The notes: generated from the letters alone by a model not told the origin. A stretch of DNA of 64,000 nt from Jingyaoa shaoxingensis (GCF_014385005.1 NZ_JACRSZ010000001.1:310001-374000); one strand, 5' to 3'; counted from the first letter of the stretch, positions 36,555 to 46,313 are shown. Numbers and translations are program-made.

Positions 36555-36603
36555 AAAAAAGCCCACCTACGAGCTATATAAAATTTACAGTTCGTAAGCG
36601 GGC
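36555..36603 (-). terminator. Terminator after the AAA pseudogene
   Basis: A long imperfect hairpin, GCCCGCTTACGAA pairing with CTCGTAGGTGGGC (36603-36591 with 36573-36561), followed by six T on the minus strand. Confidence 0.75.
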
Positions 36604-36610
36604 ATGGATG

Positions 36611-37169
36611 TTAGTCCTTCTCGTATTTTTCAATCAGGCATTGATGTTCTTTAGTGTCCTTGTCATAATTGATTCCAACGAGCAGAATATCACCTGTATA
36701 GCTCAGAATGGACTCCGGATACCGCTTGTTTTTTATCTGTTGCAGAGCTGTTGCCGCATCTCCATCCATTGCCAGTGTACGATTGAGTAACTGTTCCGAT
36801 TCCTGCTGAAACATAACAAGTTCATTCCACTTTTTTCTTTTAGTTGCTCGAGTGAGTTCTTGCCTGATTTCTTCATTCGGAACAAAAGCAGTCTTCGGAA
36901 GTTAATGTAATCCTCCTGTGCCTTCGTATTGGCAGCTTCATCGCGAATAAGAACATCCCTTCTGAATCGCAGCCCCTGCTGTAATAAGCCGTGAGCATAT
37001 TTGCTGTAATAGACTTTCCAAATCTTCTTGGACGGCTGTTGCAAATATAGCCCTGCAGCGTATTTAAAACCCTGTTTGTATATTTTATAAGTCCGCTTTT
37101 GTCTACATAAATCTCAGAATTCAAAGCAACCTGGAACGCAGAATTGTCTGGATTAACAAACATTCCCAT
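36611..37169 (-). pseudogene. Deleted AAA-ATPase-like / PD-(D/E)XK gene
   Basis: The 5' part (from ATG 37169) encodes the family N-terminus MGMFVNPDNSAFQVALNSEI, YVDKSGLIKYTN and a Walker-like RPRRFGKSIT, then stops matching after CDSEGMF. The 3' part in another frame reads AFVPNEEIRQELTRATKRKK, EQLLNRTLAMDGDAATALQQ and ends GINYDKDTKEHQCLIEKYE, the usual end of this family. Normal members are ~550 residues; here most of the ATPase and ~80 residues of the nuclease are missing and the frame changes. Clearly dead. Confidence 0.85.
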
Positions 37170-37393
37170 GTATATCACGCTCCTTTCTTGGATGGCATGG
37201 TATACCATGTCTATTGTCCTTTGATTTTACCATCTAACAGAACAAATAGCAAGTTGATGCCCCGGTGCCGCGAAACTATTTTCTCCCAACGGAGGTACTT
37301 ATACGGGAACTAAAGGTACCAGGCTCCATAAACCATGTTTATTTCCATTCTTCAATTTAATGATACCTGACACCTTATACTCTTTATAGTTCT

Positions 37394-37743
37394 TCACCAT
37401 AATCCAAACAGTGTTTGCGCATTTTTCACATTCTCTGCTTTTACTTTCCCTGCATCCAGATCTTTTAATTCAGCTATCGTTTCTGCAATCAAGGGCAGAT
37501 TCTTCGGTGTATTATATCCTTCCAGCGGCTCTGGTGTTAAATAAGGGCAGTCTGTTTCTAACACAATTCTCTCTATCGGAATATCTGTCATGGCTTTTCG
37601 CAGCACACTACATCTGTCTGTATAAGTGACAAGGCCGCCGATTCCAAGATAAAATCCAAATTCCATATATTGATTTGCCAGTTTTATATCCCCCTGAAAG
37701 CAATGAATAACGCCTTTAAACTGCCTTCGTTTCTTCTTCAGAA
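37394..37743 (-). pseudogene. TatD C-terminal remnant (duplicate)
   Basis: About 116 codons matching the last third of the intact TatD gene at 40426 (KRRQFKGVIHCFQGD, GGLVTYTDRCSVLRKAMTDI, ETDCPYLTPEPLEGYNTPKN). The first two thirds are gone; at ~37743 the sequence switches abruptly to an acylphosphatase remnant. Confidence 0.85.
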
Positions 37744-37877
37744 TCGTTCTGATTATTCCATACCCATCCTGCTACGCCAACCAAGTCAGCCATATCACGA
37801 ATTCTGCGGCAAAAACCACATCCCTGAACCTTTCCGGAAATAATCAATCATTTTCTAACTATAATATCCGCACTCAT
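37744..37877 (-). pseudogene. Acylphosphatase remnant (duplicate)
   Basis: Matches the first ~45 codons of the intact acylphosphatase at 43912: MSADIIVRK, then a TGA at codon 10 where the intact copy has CGA, then LIISGKVQGCGFCRRIRDMA. The catalytic arginine after GCGF is replaced by cysteine. Fused at 37743 to the TatD remnant. Confidence 0.85.
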
Positions 37878-38047
37878 ATACTGCCTCCCTGAAAATGCTA
37901 TACTAAAAGATCTACATATCCTCAGTTTTCTCCTTCCTGTCGATTGTAATGATTCTCAATTCTAAAATACTCCCATGCGTTATATGTAATGTTCACCAGA
38001 TCAAAATAAAAGAATAAAAAGTCAGCATCATTTAACCGCATTCTTTC
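37878..38047 (-). repeat. Duplicate of the 44.2-44.37 kb segment
   Basis: This stretch, including the intergenic bases before acylphosphatase, is nearly identical to 44197-44366 and encodes the end of the unknown 331-aa protein (ERMRLNDADFLFFYFDLVNI). It starts within a few bases of the SEC-C gene stop. Together with 37394-37877 it is a duplication that has lost ~3.3 kb of internal sequence. Confidence 0.8.
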
Positions 38048-38048
38048 T

Positions 38049-38477
38049 TCATTTTCCACAACACTTTTTATATTTTTTCCCTGATCCACATGGACATGGA
38101 TCATTCCGTCCTATTTTCGAATTCTGACGTACATAAGGCTGTTGTGATGCAAGAAAATCCTCATCCCATATCCAACCAGGATCCATACTGTTTTCTTCCC
38201 AGTCATCTGTTACATTCTGTCCATCCTCTATGTTATCTGTTAATCTTTGCGCTGCTTTCTTTCCATACATTGAACTCTTCTTCAACAGACCCGTCAGATA
38301 TTTTGCCTGCTCGAATTCTCCACACTGAATGCAACAGTCTGCCAGAAGATATAAAAATTCCTCTGAACAGATGGTCTCCTGCTTCTGGTATTTGATCAGT
38401 TTTTTTCTGCTTTCTTCCATTCCAAAAGAACATGCCTCATGCATCATCTGCTGAATCTCTGATGGAAATTCACACAT
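38049..38477 (-). CDS. SEC-C motif protein
   Basis: A 142-aa protein (start [16 protein letters not shown] at 38477) with a helical N-terminal part, one TPR-like hairpin ([20 protein letters not shown]) and a C-terminal SEC-C motif, [20 protein letters not shown], likely binding zinc. Similar tail to the gene at 6979 but otherwise different. The ribosome site is weak. Its stop codon marks the edge of a duplication, so its 3' surroundings are not original. Confidence 0.75.
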   Translation of the reverse strand: MCEFPSEIQQMMHEACSFGMEESRKKLIKYQKQETICSEEFLYLLADCCIQCGEFEQAKYLTGLLKKSSMYGKKAAQRLTDNIEDGQNVTDDWEENSMDPGWIWDEDFLASQQPYVRQNSKIGRNDPCPCGSGKKYKKCCGK

Positions 38478-38634
38478 CTTACGCTCTTTTGTGTTCTTTT
38501 CAGATATCTTTGTAGTAAGCGCAAAATAATACTTTCTTATAAAGAAAAACGGAGATGTCAATCCCCGTTTTTCTACTCTTATTCTTTTGTCTGTGTCATT
38601 TTCTAATTTTCATGTTTTACAGTTTCGATTTTAT

Positions 38635-39776
38635 TTATTTCTCTGCTTCTAATCTGGCAAGTTTTTTCCGCAATTCCACCAGTTCTGCTTCCGCAGCATT
38701 TGCACGTTGTTCTGCAGCATCCGCACGTTCTTTTTCTCTTGCAGTATTCCTTCGTTCAGTCTGTATGTCCATCTTTTCTGCATGTTCAAATAAGATTCCC
38801 ATACCACGCCCTCCTATCTCGCCCATCATCTCTCTGGCTTCTTCATTTGGAACATTCATTTGCTTTAATAATGCCCATAGTGTATCTGTTCAGTACCTTC
38901 ACAGATACAAAGCCAAAATTCAATAAAATCGCCTTTGGCGATGGAATTTTGGCGTGTATGTCTCGGGATTTTGGCATTTACATGCCAAAACACCTCGCGG
39001 GACAATGGTTTCTAAACAATACCCAACACTCCCTCTTTTATAATCTCTTTTATCTCTTCAGGTGCTTTTTCATATACTATATTCACAAATTCTTTTGCTT
39101 CTTCTGTGAATTTCTTCCAGTCACCCGGATTCTGTATCTTATTAATCAGCATCACGAGAGCCATCTCGTCTCCCTTTTCGCTGAGTTCCTCATTTGTATA
39201 TTGATGCACACTTACTACATGGTATCTGAAATCCGGTATGTACTCACTCATTTCTTCTGCGAACTCAATCCTGTCCTTCAGATGTAAATCTGCCGTCCAT
39301 TTATCTTCTCCTTCATAATATACAAACGGAATGATCAATGGATAACGAAATGATTTTCTCCGATTTGCATCCTTCTTAATCGCATTCTGCTTCGTTTTGT
39401 AATCATGCCATATGACACTCATATAGCGCAGCAACTGCATGGCTACATCATAATCCACTGCGCTTTTATGCTCTATCAGAGAGATTACATAAATCTCACG
39501 ATCTGGTGTACCGTCTGCCCTATGCAAATACACTTTCTTGATGGTATCCGATTCAAATTCAATTCCGAGAAATGCCTGATATCGTTTTGACACATCTTCA
39601 ATATCTTCTGGTTTCACCCCAGAAAGCATCTGAATCCCAGTATAATTGCTCAGGAACTGGCTGGTCAGAAGATTGCTTTTAAAAATCTCATGACCATTCA
39701 CATCCCTCACATGAGACGTTGCATCGTAGTCCGTGTGCTTTCCTCTTTTGTTCTGTGACTGTGGTTCTTTCTTCAT
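38635..39776 (-). pseudogene. Rpn-family nuclease gene interrupted by a palindromic element
   Basis: The 5' part (39776-39012) encodes a PD-(D/E)XK nuclease of the Rpn/YhgA-like transposase family: YQAFLGIEFESDTIKKVYLH, IYVISLIEHKSAVDYDVAMQ (E-x-K core), PFVYYEGEDKWTADLHLKDR. It stops right after IKEGVLGIV. The 3' part (38895-38635) resumes as DTLWALLKQMNVPNEEAREM and ends in a coiled coil (ERADAAEQRANAAEAELVEL). Between them lies a ~125-bp palindrome-rich insert with stops. Rpn proteins promote recombination; this copy is probably inactive. RBS GGAGG. Confidence 0.8.
38881..39015. mobile_element. Palindrome-rich insertion element (MITE/REP-like)
   Basis: Three hairpins in series: TGTATCTG/CAGATACA (38881-38909); GCCAAAATTC/GAATTTTGGC (38912-38953) with ATCGCC/GGCGAT inside; and ATTTTGGCAT/ATGCCAAAA (38968-38990). 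It interrupts the Rpn reading frame and shares CTGTTCAG-TACCTTCAC with the palindrome at 31815. Exact ends are uncertain. Confidence 0.65.
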
Positions 39777-39958
39777 CGTACCTCCGTATTTGAAAACAAG
39801 TCACAGACAAAAGATGTCTACAAAATTACTGTAGCATAAGCACTCCATCTCTACAAGATATATTACAAATAATTCAACAAATATTCACTTCCATACGCTT
39901 TCACTTGCAAAACTGTTAATACGAAAAATCTGTATGCGGAATTCGGGCCTGCCTTGTT

Positions 39959-40008
39959 AAAAAGCTCCTGCCTTGACAATAATTTATTGTCTATTGGCAG
40001 GAGCCTTT
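39959..40008. terminator. Terminator after mazG-like gene
   Basis: GCTCCTGCC (39964-39972) pairs with GGCAGGAGC (39996-40004) around an inner GACAATAA/TTATTGTC stem. T runs exist on both sides (TTTTTAAC minus, TTTGTTTT plus). 39777-39958 shows no gene. Confidence 0.8.
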
Positions 40009-40051
40009 GTTTTACGCAATAAAAGAAGACAGAGATGCTCTATTTTCGTTT

Positions 40052-40330
40052 TCACACTCCATTTTCCTGAGTATATACTCGTTCTTCATTTATCTTCATT
40101 TTACGATCAATGGATTTGTCCAGATCTACTCCCAGTATTTCTGCAATTCCATAAAGATAAATTGCCACATCAGCAAGTTCTTCCCCTATTTCATCTAAAC
40201 TTTTCTTTTTTCTCCATGCCTCGAAAGCCTCTGCCATTTCTCCATATGTAAGAGAAAATTCCAGTGGAATATCTGTAATGTTAAAATTATGCGCTACTTT
40301 ATTCCTATATATTCTTTCCTGTCGTTTCAT
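40052..40330 (-). CDS. MazG-like nucleotide pyrophosphohydrolase
   Basis: A 92-aa all-helical protein with the MazG metal motif: EMAEAFEAW and, 15 residues on, EELADVAIYL (E-x-x-E ... E-x-x-D). Such small enzymes hydrolyse nucleoside triphosphates to monophosphates, cleaning the pool or limiting phage. Single gene with its own terminator. Confidence 0.88.
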   Translation of the reverse strand: MKRQERIYRNKVAHNFNITDIPLEFSLTYGEMAEAFEAWRKKKSLDEIGEELADVAIYLYGIAEILGVDLDKSIDRKMKINEERVYTQENGV

Positions 40331-40425
40331 TTTCTATTCTCCACTATTTTTCTTAAATAACAAACATCGTATTCTTGTTACAAGATGCATATCATACAAC
40401 GCATGACATCATCTGCCTCAATTTA

Positions 40426-41223
40426 CTATAACCCAAATAATTTCTTTGCATTATGCGCCGTCTTTTCCTTTACATATATGATATCAACACCCTTTAACTC
40501 TGCCACCATGCCTGCTATCAATGGCAAATTCTTCGGTGTATTATATCCTTCCAACGATTCTGGTGTCAGATACGGACAATCTGTTTCTAGTACGATTCTC
40601 TCCATCGGAATATCTGTAATGGCTTTTCGCAGCGCACTGCATCTGTCTGTATAAGTGACAGATCCTCCGATTCCAAGGTGAAATCCAAGTTCCATATATT
40701 GGTTCGCCAGTTCTACATCTCCCTGAAAGCAATGAATAACGCCTTTAAACTGTCTTCGTTTTTTCTTCAGAATCTCCAGTATACGTTCATCCGCTTCCCG
40801 TGTATGCAGGATCACCGGTAGGTTTACTTGATCCGCAAGATCCAGGAAATACTCAAACCACTCTTCCATCTGATTTACAAATTCTGTATCCAATGTGGCA
40901 ACATGAAAATCCAGTCCTGTTTCCCCAATGGCTACAGTATCTGGGTATACAGCCAGTTTCTCCAGCTGTTTTCTGGCATCTTTTGCTGTAATTTTCGAAA
41001 CCCGTGTAGGATGAACCCCAGCTGCAAATCTGGCATTTTCAAAACCGGCAAGCTTTTCCCGCATCAGGAAATTGGAATCATATTCTATTGGAATCTCAAT
41101 GTTCCGTATCCCGGTATCCTGCATCCACCGCAAAATATTTCCCCGTTCTCTATTGAAGCGTTTTGCATGTAAATGGGTATGGGTATCGATCCAGGGAAGA
41201 TCCTTTTCATAACTATTTTCCAT
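40426..41223 (-). CDS. TatD-family metal-dependent hydrolase
   Basis: A 265-aa TIM-barrel DNase. Metal ligands: IDTHTHLHAK (N-terminus), IGETGLDFHV, LPVILHTREAD, IHCFQGD and LETDCPYLTP. TatD proteins degrade DNA during repair or apoptosis-like events. Full length; the partial copy at 37394 derives from this gene or a close relative. The phosphoesterase gene lies 12 bases upstream. Confidence 0.94.
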   Translation of the reverse strand: MENSYEKDLPWIDTHTHLHAKRFNRERGNILRWMQDTGIRNIEIPIEYDSNFLMREKLAGFENARFAAGVHPTRVSKITAKDARKQLEKLAVYPDTVAIGETGLDFHVATLDTEFVNQMEEWFEYFLDLADQVNLPVILHTREADERILEILKKKRRQFKGVIHCFQGDVELANQYMELGFHLGIGGSVTYTDRCSALRKAITDIPMERIVLETDCPYLTPESLEGYNTPKNLPLIAGMVAELKGVDIIYVKEKTAHNAKKLFGL

Positions 41224-41235
41224 TTCTCTATTCTC

Positions 41236-41967
41236 TCATTCCTTGTGCAAAATATCAGATTTTATTCCAGCATATTCCCACGTCTCTGTATCCAGCAACA
41301 AAAACTCCTGTGTTCCGATTGGTCTGCCATCCCGGTACGTGGAAAACACATCTGAACTGATCAGGTTCTTTTCTCTTGTAATCTCATCCATCGGGGTATG
41401 ACCCACTACCTGAAGCAGCTTCCGTGGCTTATACAACCGTATACCCGAACGCTGTGGACGCAGCCAGATCGGGGACATATCATTCCACATCTCTGTCCTG
41501 CCAAGCTTATTGATCTCTTCTATCACCGCATCTACATCGTGATATTTCGATTTTGCAACATACTCTTCAACAAAATAATCTAACACTCCTCCATGGGAAA
41601 ACAACACATTATCTATCTTCTGTACATAGCAAATGGGATTATCTTCCGGAACCGTCCTTCGCAGTTCCAACAGTTTTTTCTGCACTGTTTCTGATGCCAT
41701 CGGGCTGTATCCACTCTCCAGACAATGCCAGAAGTAGCTCAAGTCATGGTTGCCATAACACCATGCCGTATCTGAGAACTCCGTGGCAAACCGGATTGCT
41801 TCGTCATAGGTCTTTTCATAGAGTTCAATATCATATTCTCTGCCCCAGTCATCCGGGATATCCATCAGACATACCGCCCGTTCTGCTTTACCCGTTCTCA
41901 TAAAATCTGCCGCCTGTCGAAACATCCAAGGCTTCAGATGCACATCTGGAATTACCAAAACTTTCAT
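41236..41967 (-). CDS. Calcineurin-like metallophosphoesterase
   Basis: A 243-aa phosphoesterase with PDVHLKPWM, CYGNHDLSYFW, FSHGGV and VVGHTPMDEI. The layout is like serine/threonine phosphatases or Ap4A hydrolases rather than YfcE. The second motif reads MDIPDDWG where GD-x-x-D is usual, so one metal ligand is altered (D retained, G lost). Probably cotranscribed with tatD. Substrate unknown. Confidence 0.85.
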   Translation of the reverse strand: MKVLVIPDVHLKPWMFRQAADFMRTGKAERAVCLMDIPDDWGREYDIELYEKTYDEAIRFATEFSDTAWCYGNHDLSYFWHCLESGYSPMASETVQKKLLELRRTVPEDNPICYVQKIDNVLFSHGGVLDYFVEEYVAKSKYHDVDAVIEEINKLGRTEMWNDMSPIWLRPQRSGIRLYKPRKLLQVVGHTPMDEITREKNLISSDVFSTYRDGRPIGTQEFLLLDTETWEYAGIKSDILHKE

Positions 41968-41996
41968 CTATGTCACTCTTTCTTTCCACACTTGTA

Positions 41997-42980
41997 TCAG
42001 CAGCTTTCATTCTCTATTTTAATTTTATTCATAAAAATATTTATGATCAAAACAAATTGAAAAGCATACATTACGTTATTCAACCAATTAGCTGTCATGA
42101 ATGGCAGCTCTCCCCTTGTTTTTCTTTGAAATTTAGGAATCCATATTTGAAATACCCACATAACAGACTGAATCCATGCATAATGCATTATCATTCGATC
42201 TTCCGATCTCAGATATTGTCTTGTGACTCTGTACATATAAATCAGGACTATCGCTAAAATGATAAAAATAAGGCCATATTCGCAATATTTGCCCAGCCCC
42301 CATGAATGGGCAATATATTTCACTCTTATCCCATTAAACCATTCCTCCAGTATTGGTCCTGACAGGTATGATATTCGATGCCATAAATAGATGCCAATTA
42401 TTGTCATTATGATAACCAATGCATAACATATCTTAATTTTTACTGATCCCTGATACTCCCATATCATATACGCCAAAACGATAAGTGCAATTAAAGTTGC
42501 GCAATAGAATTGTTCTGCGTTACCTAAAATGATGACATCCACAATCATTAACATCATTGGGAACATACTGTTTCTTATATGGTTACGATTCATCGACTTA
42601 TCTGAATGGTCCGCCAGCATAAAAACCGCGCATAATATAAGCAATAAAGCCATACCCGATAACGAAAATACCGTAATCATCATTTGCTGAATAATGTCTA
42701 TTCCAAGGAACTCTCCACTGAATAACAGATAAGTCAACAACACTGTATGTACGATCCGGCTATATTTTTTCAAATATCTGCCAAAATCTTTTTCAAAGAT
42801 AACAGTAATCAATCCCAGCACACACCCGATCACTCCAGGCCATCCAATACCGTCAGCCCATTTATAATCAATTTGTAAAAATCTGTAGAAAAAAATAGCG
42901 CTGCATATATACAATATCATTCCCAGTATAGATACTATACCTGCACACCATTTACTTACTGTCACTGATGTTTTTCTCAC
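41997..42980 (-). CDS. Polytopic membrane protein, SEDS-like, second of a pair
   Basis: A 327-aa protein with nine to ten predicted helices. Its pattern (GILYICSAIFFYRF, then WGLGKYCEYGLIFIILAIVL near the end) recalls FtsW/RodA/SpoVE (SEDS) glycosyltransferases, which polymerise peptidoglycan, but the catalytic Asp and the GxG loop are not clear. GTG start overlapping the upstream gene by four bases. Remote homology only. Confidence 0.5.
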   Translation of the reverse strand: MRKTSVTVSKWCAGIVSILGMILYICSAIFFYRFLQIDYKWADGIGWPGVIGCVLGLITVIFEKDFGRYLKKYSRIVHTVLLTYLLFSGEFLGIDIIQQMMITVFSLSGMALLLILCAVFMLADHSDKSMNRNHIRNSMFPMMLMIVDVIILGNAEQFYCATLIALIVLAYMIWEYQGSVKIKICYALVIIMTIIGIYLWHRISYLSGPILEEWFNGIRVKYIAHSWGLGKYCEYGLIFIILAIVLIYMYRVTRQYLRSEDRMIMHYAWIQSVMWVFQIWIPKFQRKTRGELPFMTANWLNNVMYAFQFVLIINIFMNKIKIENESC

Positions 42981-43858
42981 TTATCGTTCACCTCTTTCCC
43001 TCTGACTGCTATACTATACACCATTCCCAGTTCCATGAGGCAACCTGCGTTTATAACAACTGTCTTAGAGAAAAACGGCATTTTTTCATTAAACAGATAA
43101 GAAACAATCGGATCTTTCATTCCAACTATGAATATCGCCACCGCACTTATGAAATGAATCATCACTGCCAATGAGATTATACTTTCCGTTAAATCATTCT
43201 TTTTTCTTGTCTGGATATATACTCTGCTAATCCATGCAGTTAATGTTCCGAATGCGATCACTAATACGAGAAATCCAATGATTCCCAATTGTCCCCACAC
43301 TAACGCATTCATATACCAGTCTGACGCATCTCCACCATAGAGCATCTGGGTGCCATATCCACTCCCCCATATTTTTCCATTCTGAATCGCAGAGGAAATA
43401 TTCACCATACTGCTTTCCATATATCTTTGATATGATAGCAGACTACGTAATGGTATACGAAATGTCCTGTGAAAGGCCACCACGTATAATCCCATTGCAC
43501 TTCCCATCTGTAACACACGCCTCGTCCGGGCTTCTTTACTGATTACAAGTGCATAAATAATTAATGTGGCACTAATGACATGTATATACAATCTTTGTTC
43601 TGTTACCAAAAATAAAACCACAGCTCCCAAAAATCCAACCATTCCCAATCGTTTTGGGACACAGGAAATCTTTTTTCTATCCCTATATTCTGAAATTCCG
43701 TACACTATTACTACGCTCAAAACTGCCATTACGACCTGTTTTGCCAATTCTAATACATTGAATTGTGTTGCCGCAAATGTCATCGCAGTCCCATATACCC
43801 ACAAAAAACTAATCAGCATCAAAATTCTCAAATTCATTTTTCTCTTTTTCGTATTCAT
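42977..43858 (-). CDS. Polytopic membrane protein, SEDS-like, first of a pair
   Basis: A 293-aa protein with about eight helices. SAIQNGKIWGSGYGTQMLY followed by NALVWGQLGIIGFLVLVIAF strongly resembles the GKG-loop and following helix of FtsW/RodA proteins (GxGxG ... GEELGxxG). It is shorter than true SEDS proteins (~370-400 aa) and the pair may be a diverged, split or accessory system. RBS AAAGGAT. Confidence 0.55.
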   Translation of the reverse strand: MNTKKRKMNLRILMLISFLWVYGTAMTFAATQFNVLELAKQVVMAVLSVVIVYGISEYRDRKKISCVPKRLGMVGFLGAVVLFLVTEQRLYIHVISATLIIYALVISKEARTRRVLQMGSAMGLYVVAFHRTFRIPLRSLLSYQRYMESSMVNISSAIQNGKIWGSGYGTQMLYGGDASDWYMNALVWGQLGIIGFLVLVIAFGTLTAWISRVYIQTRKKNDLTESIISLAVMIHFISAVAIFIVGMKDPIVSYLFNEKMPFFSKTVVINAGCLMELGMVYSIAVRGKEVNDK

Positions 43859-43911
43859 ATTCTGACATATCCTTTACAAAGATTTCTCACATGTAATGCA
43901 GTTCCTACTCA

Positions 43912-44196
43912 TCATCTAATCCCAAACCCCGAATCGCCAATTTCTACCGGAATATCTGCTACATCAATTTTTCTGATCTTAATCAGATCACTGCTGTTTT
44001 CAACCAATTTCAACGTCTTTTTTATCTGTTCTTCCGTTCCCTGCATCTCTGCAGTCACACTGCCATTCTGATTATTCCATACCCATCCTGCTACTCCAAC
44101 CTGCTCAGCCATATCACGAATTCTGTGGCGAAAGCCACATCCCTGAACCTTTCCAGAAATAATCAATCGTTTTCTAACTATAATATCCGCACTCAT
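43912..44196 (-). CDS. Acylphosphatase
   Basis: A 94-aa enzyme that hydrolyses carboxyl-phosphate bonds. The catalytic arginine (SGKVQGCGFRHRIRDM) and asparagine (GWVWNNQNGSVTAEMQG) are both present. GGAGG six bases before the ATG. A broken duplicate lies at 37744. Confidence 0.93.
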   Translation of the reverse strand: MSADIIVRKRLIISGKVQGCGFRHRIRDMAEQVGVAGWVWNNQNGSVTAEMQGTEEQIKKTLKLVENSSDLIKIRKIDVADIPVEIGDSGFGIR

Positions 44197-44258
44197 ATAC
44201 TGCCTCCCTGAAAATGCTATCCTAAAAGATCTGCGTATCCTCAGTTTTCTCCTTCCTG

Positions 44259-45254
44259 TCAGTCGTCATTATTTTCAATTCTAAAATACTCCCATGCATC
44301 ATATGTAATGTTCACCAGATCAAAATAAAAGAACAAAAAATCAGCATCATTTAACCGCATTCTTTCTCCATTTATATCTAATACATCTTCCAACTCACCA
44401 TCTGGATTCACTAACAAGATTGCTCTGATATTTTCCGAAAAATTTTTTATGACTTCCAGTAAAATGATCATCTCTTTCTTTACTACTTTTTGTATCCACC
44501 TATACAGGCAATTTTCCTGCATGTCCGATGCCCTGAGATATTCTTCCACTGTTTCCGGAATCATGATCTTCATCTCTGCACTTTCGACTTCATACCTACA
44601 ACATTCTTTTTTCCACTCTTTCAGGCTTCTATCCAATACTCTTGCATTCCCGATCAATGATATAACTGTACTCTGTTCCCGTATCGTATCCTCCAGTTCC
44701 GCTAATTCTGGAAATATCTCATAAAAATGATATCCCTTTTCCCTCAAATAGCGCCTGTTTTTCATATATACGTCATAGTCCCTGTTCTTCCTCTGAAGAG
44801 AACGCATATCCACTTCCCACAGCCATATCTCTTCTGGCGTCTCTCCAAATAGATTTAAATCCGGCAAGCGTTCCATCAGAATCGCCAGATTCGGCAGTCC
44901 AGCCTGATAAAATACTATATATGCACCAGATGCCCAGCTGCAGTAATAAATATGACGCAGTATATTTTCTGTCACTTCATCTGTATACAATCCATGGAGC
45001 AATTCAGGAAATATAACTTTGCACTTCTCTACAAATTCCTTTCTGGCAACTTCATCAAATTCTATGTACTTTTCGTCAATGATTTTCAGGAACTCATTTT
45101 CCTCTTCTTTATTCAAAGGCTCATCCACTTTCCAGATAAAATCTCTTTGCCACGATTGTCCATCCGTTTGCATTACGAAATTTACCTGAATAAAAATGGA
45201 TTTATTCTCCTCTTTTCGAATATATGGATATGCAATGCATTTTTCTACTTTCAT
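44259..45254 (-). CDS. Unknown 331-aa cytoplasmic protein
   Basis: No family recognised. The protein is acidic, without signal or membrane helices, and largely helical; a Trp/Tyr-rich middle (HIYYCSWASGAYIVFYQAGL, LFGETPEEIWLWEVDM) and a coiled-coil-like stretch (ELEDTIREQSTVISLIGNAR) stand out. CAGGAG before the ATG. Its last ~35 codons are duplicated at 37922-38040, fused after a SEC-C gene, so the tail can be moved as a unit. Confidence 0.75.
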   Translation of the reverse strand: MKVEKCIAYPYIRKEENKSIFIQVNFVMQTDGQSWQRDFIWKVDEPLNKEEENEFLKIIDEKYIEFDEVARKEFVEKCKVIFPELLHGLYTDEVTENILRHIYYCSWASGAYIVFYQAGLPNLAILMERLPDLNLFGETPEEIWLWEVDMRSLQRKNRDYDVYMKNRRYLREKGYHFYEIFPELAELEDTIREQSTVISLIGNARVLDRSLKEWKKECCRYEVESAEMKIMIPETVEEYLRASDMQENCLYRWIQKVVKKEMIILLEVIKNFSENIRAILLVNPDGELEDVLDINGERMRLNDADFLFFYFDLVNITYDAWEYFRIENNDD

Positions 45255-45311
45255 TCCACTCTCCTGATTTGCATCTTACTGTCCGTTCTCTTGAAAACCA
45301 GCATACTCGAC

Positions 45312-46211
45312 TCACTCATGATCATTGTTCAAACTATTCAACATTGCCTTAAATAATTCTATCGTACCACCAGTTGCAAACGGCTGGTCTTGTCTGTGTC
45401 TATCACTTCCACAAGAAGCTAAAAGGTCATATTTTATCTGTAGCTTTTTAAGAAATTTCATACGTACCGGATCATTCAGGTACATTTCGTAATAAATTTC
45501 CATTCCGGCAACTGCTCCTGCTGCCTGTTTAAAATCCCTGACAAGTTGTTCTATTTCTTCTTTATTTAATGAATATCCATATGGATGTGCCAGACATGGG
45601 ATTCCTCCATATTCTATAATCTTTTTGACAGCTGTTTCCATGGTTACATAATGAACGTACTTTGTACTTGGTATATAATATGGGCTGAAGTTTCCTATCT
45701 GATGATCAAATGCATCATCTATACTGGATTCTATGCCTTTCTCTACCAGAACTTTTGCAATCTGATGTCTGCCTACATGTTCACATGTACGTTCCACATT
45801 ACACACTTCATTCAATGTTATATTAATCTTTCTCTTTTTAAGATCTTCCAGAATTGCTTTCACATAATCCAGTTTTCCATCTTCAATTCCAGAAAACACA
45901 TCCTCAAAATCTTCTGGATTCACACCATTAGGAAATATTCCTACTACATGAATTTCCGTTGTATCCTTCCATGCCGGTACATAATATTCCGTAGACAACT
46001 CTATTCCCGGAACAATCATCATCTGCCCAGACATTTTACATTCTGTAAATGTAAAACAATTATGATCTGTAATTGCAATCAGCGAAAGACCAGCTGCCTG
46101 TGCTTTTCCAATTACCTCATCTGGAGATTCCATTCCGTCTGAATTCGTTGTATGTAAATGCAGATCAATAAGACCATTCCTTTTTTCTAATAAATCCATA
46201 TGTTTTTTCAT
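45312..46211 (-). CDS. PHP-domain phosphoesterase
   Basis: A 299-aa protein with the PHP metal-binding motifs LIDLHLHTTNSDGMESP, LIAITDHNCF, IVPGIELSTEY, IPCLAHPYGYS and ASCGSDRHRQD. Similar to PHP nucleotidases/3',5'-nucleoside bisphosphate phosphatases (YciV type). A possible better start is ATG four codons later. The gene follows two mini-genes and an unknown gene. Confidence 0.9.
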   Translation of the reverse strand: MKKHMDLLEKRNGLIDLHLHTTNSDGMESPDEVIGKAQAAGLSLIAITDHNCFTFTECKMSGQMMIVPGIELSTEYYVPAWKDTTEIHVVGIFPNGVNPEDFEDVFSGIEDGKLDYVKAILEDLKKRKINITLNEVCNVERTCEHVGRHQIAKVLVEKGIESSIDDAFDHQIGNFSPYYIPSTKYVHYVTMETAVKKIIEYGGIPCLAHPYGYSLNKEEIEQLVRDFKQAAGAVAGMEIYYEMYLNDPVRMKFLKKLQIKYDLLASCGSDRHRQDQPFATGGTIELFKAMLNSLNNDHE

Positions 46212-46313
46212 AATTAACGTTTCATCTTTCCTAATTTGCCTAACTTCAATTCAACTGCCATATCTGAATACTTCATTACTTACTAACCGATCCGACTGGA
46301 CTCTTCCATAATA

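Noticed and set aside
37197..37210. Palindrome CATGGTATACCATG as an attachment site
   Set aside because: No integrase, tRNA or second copy nearby; it may just be an operator of the dead AAA gene.
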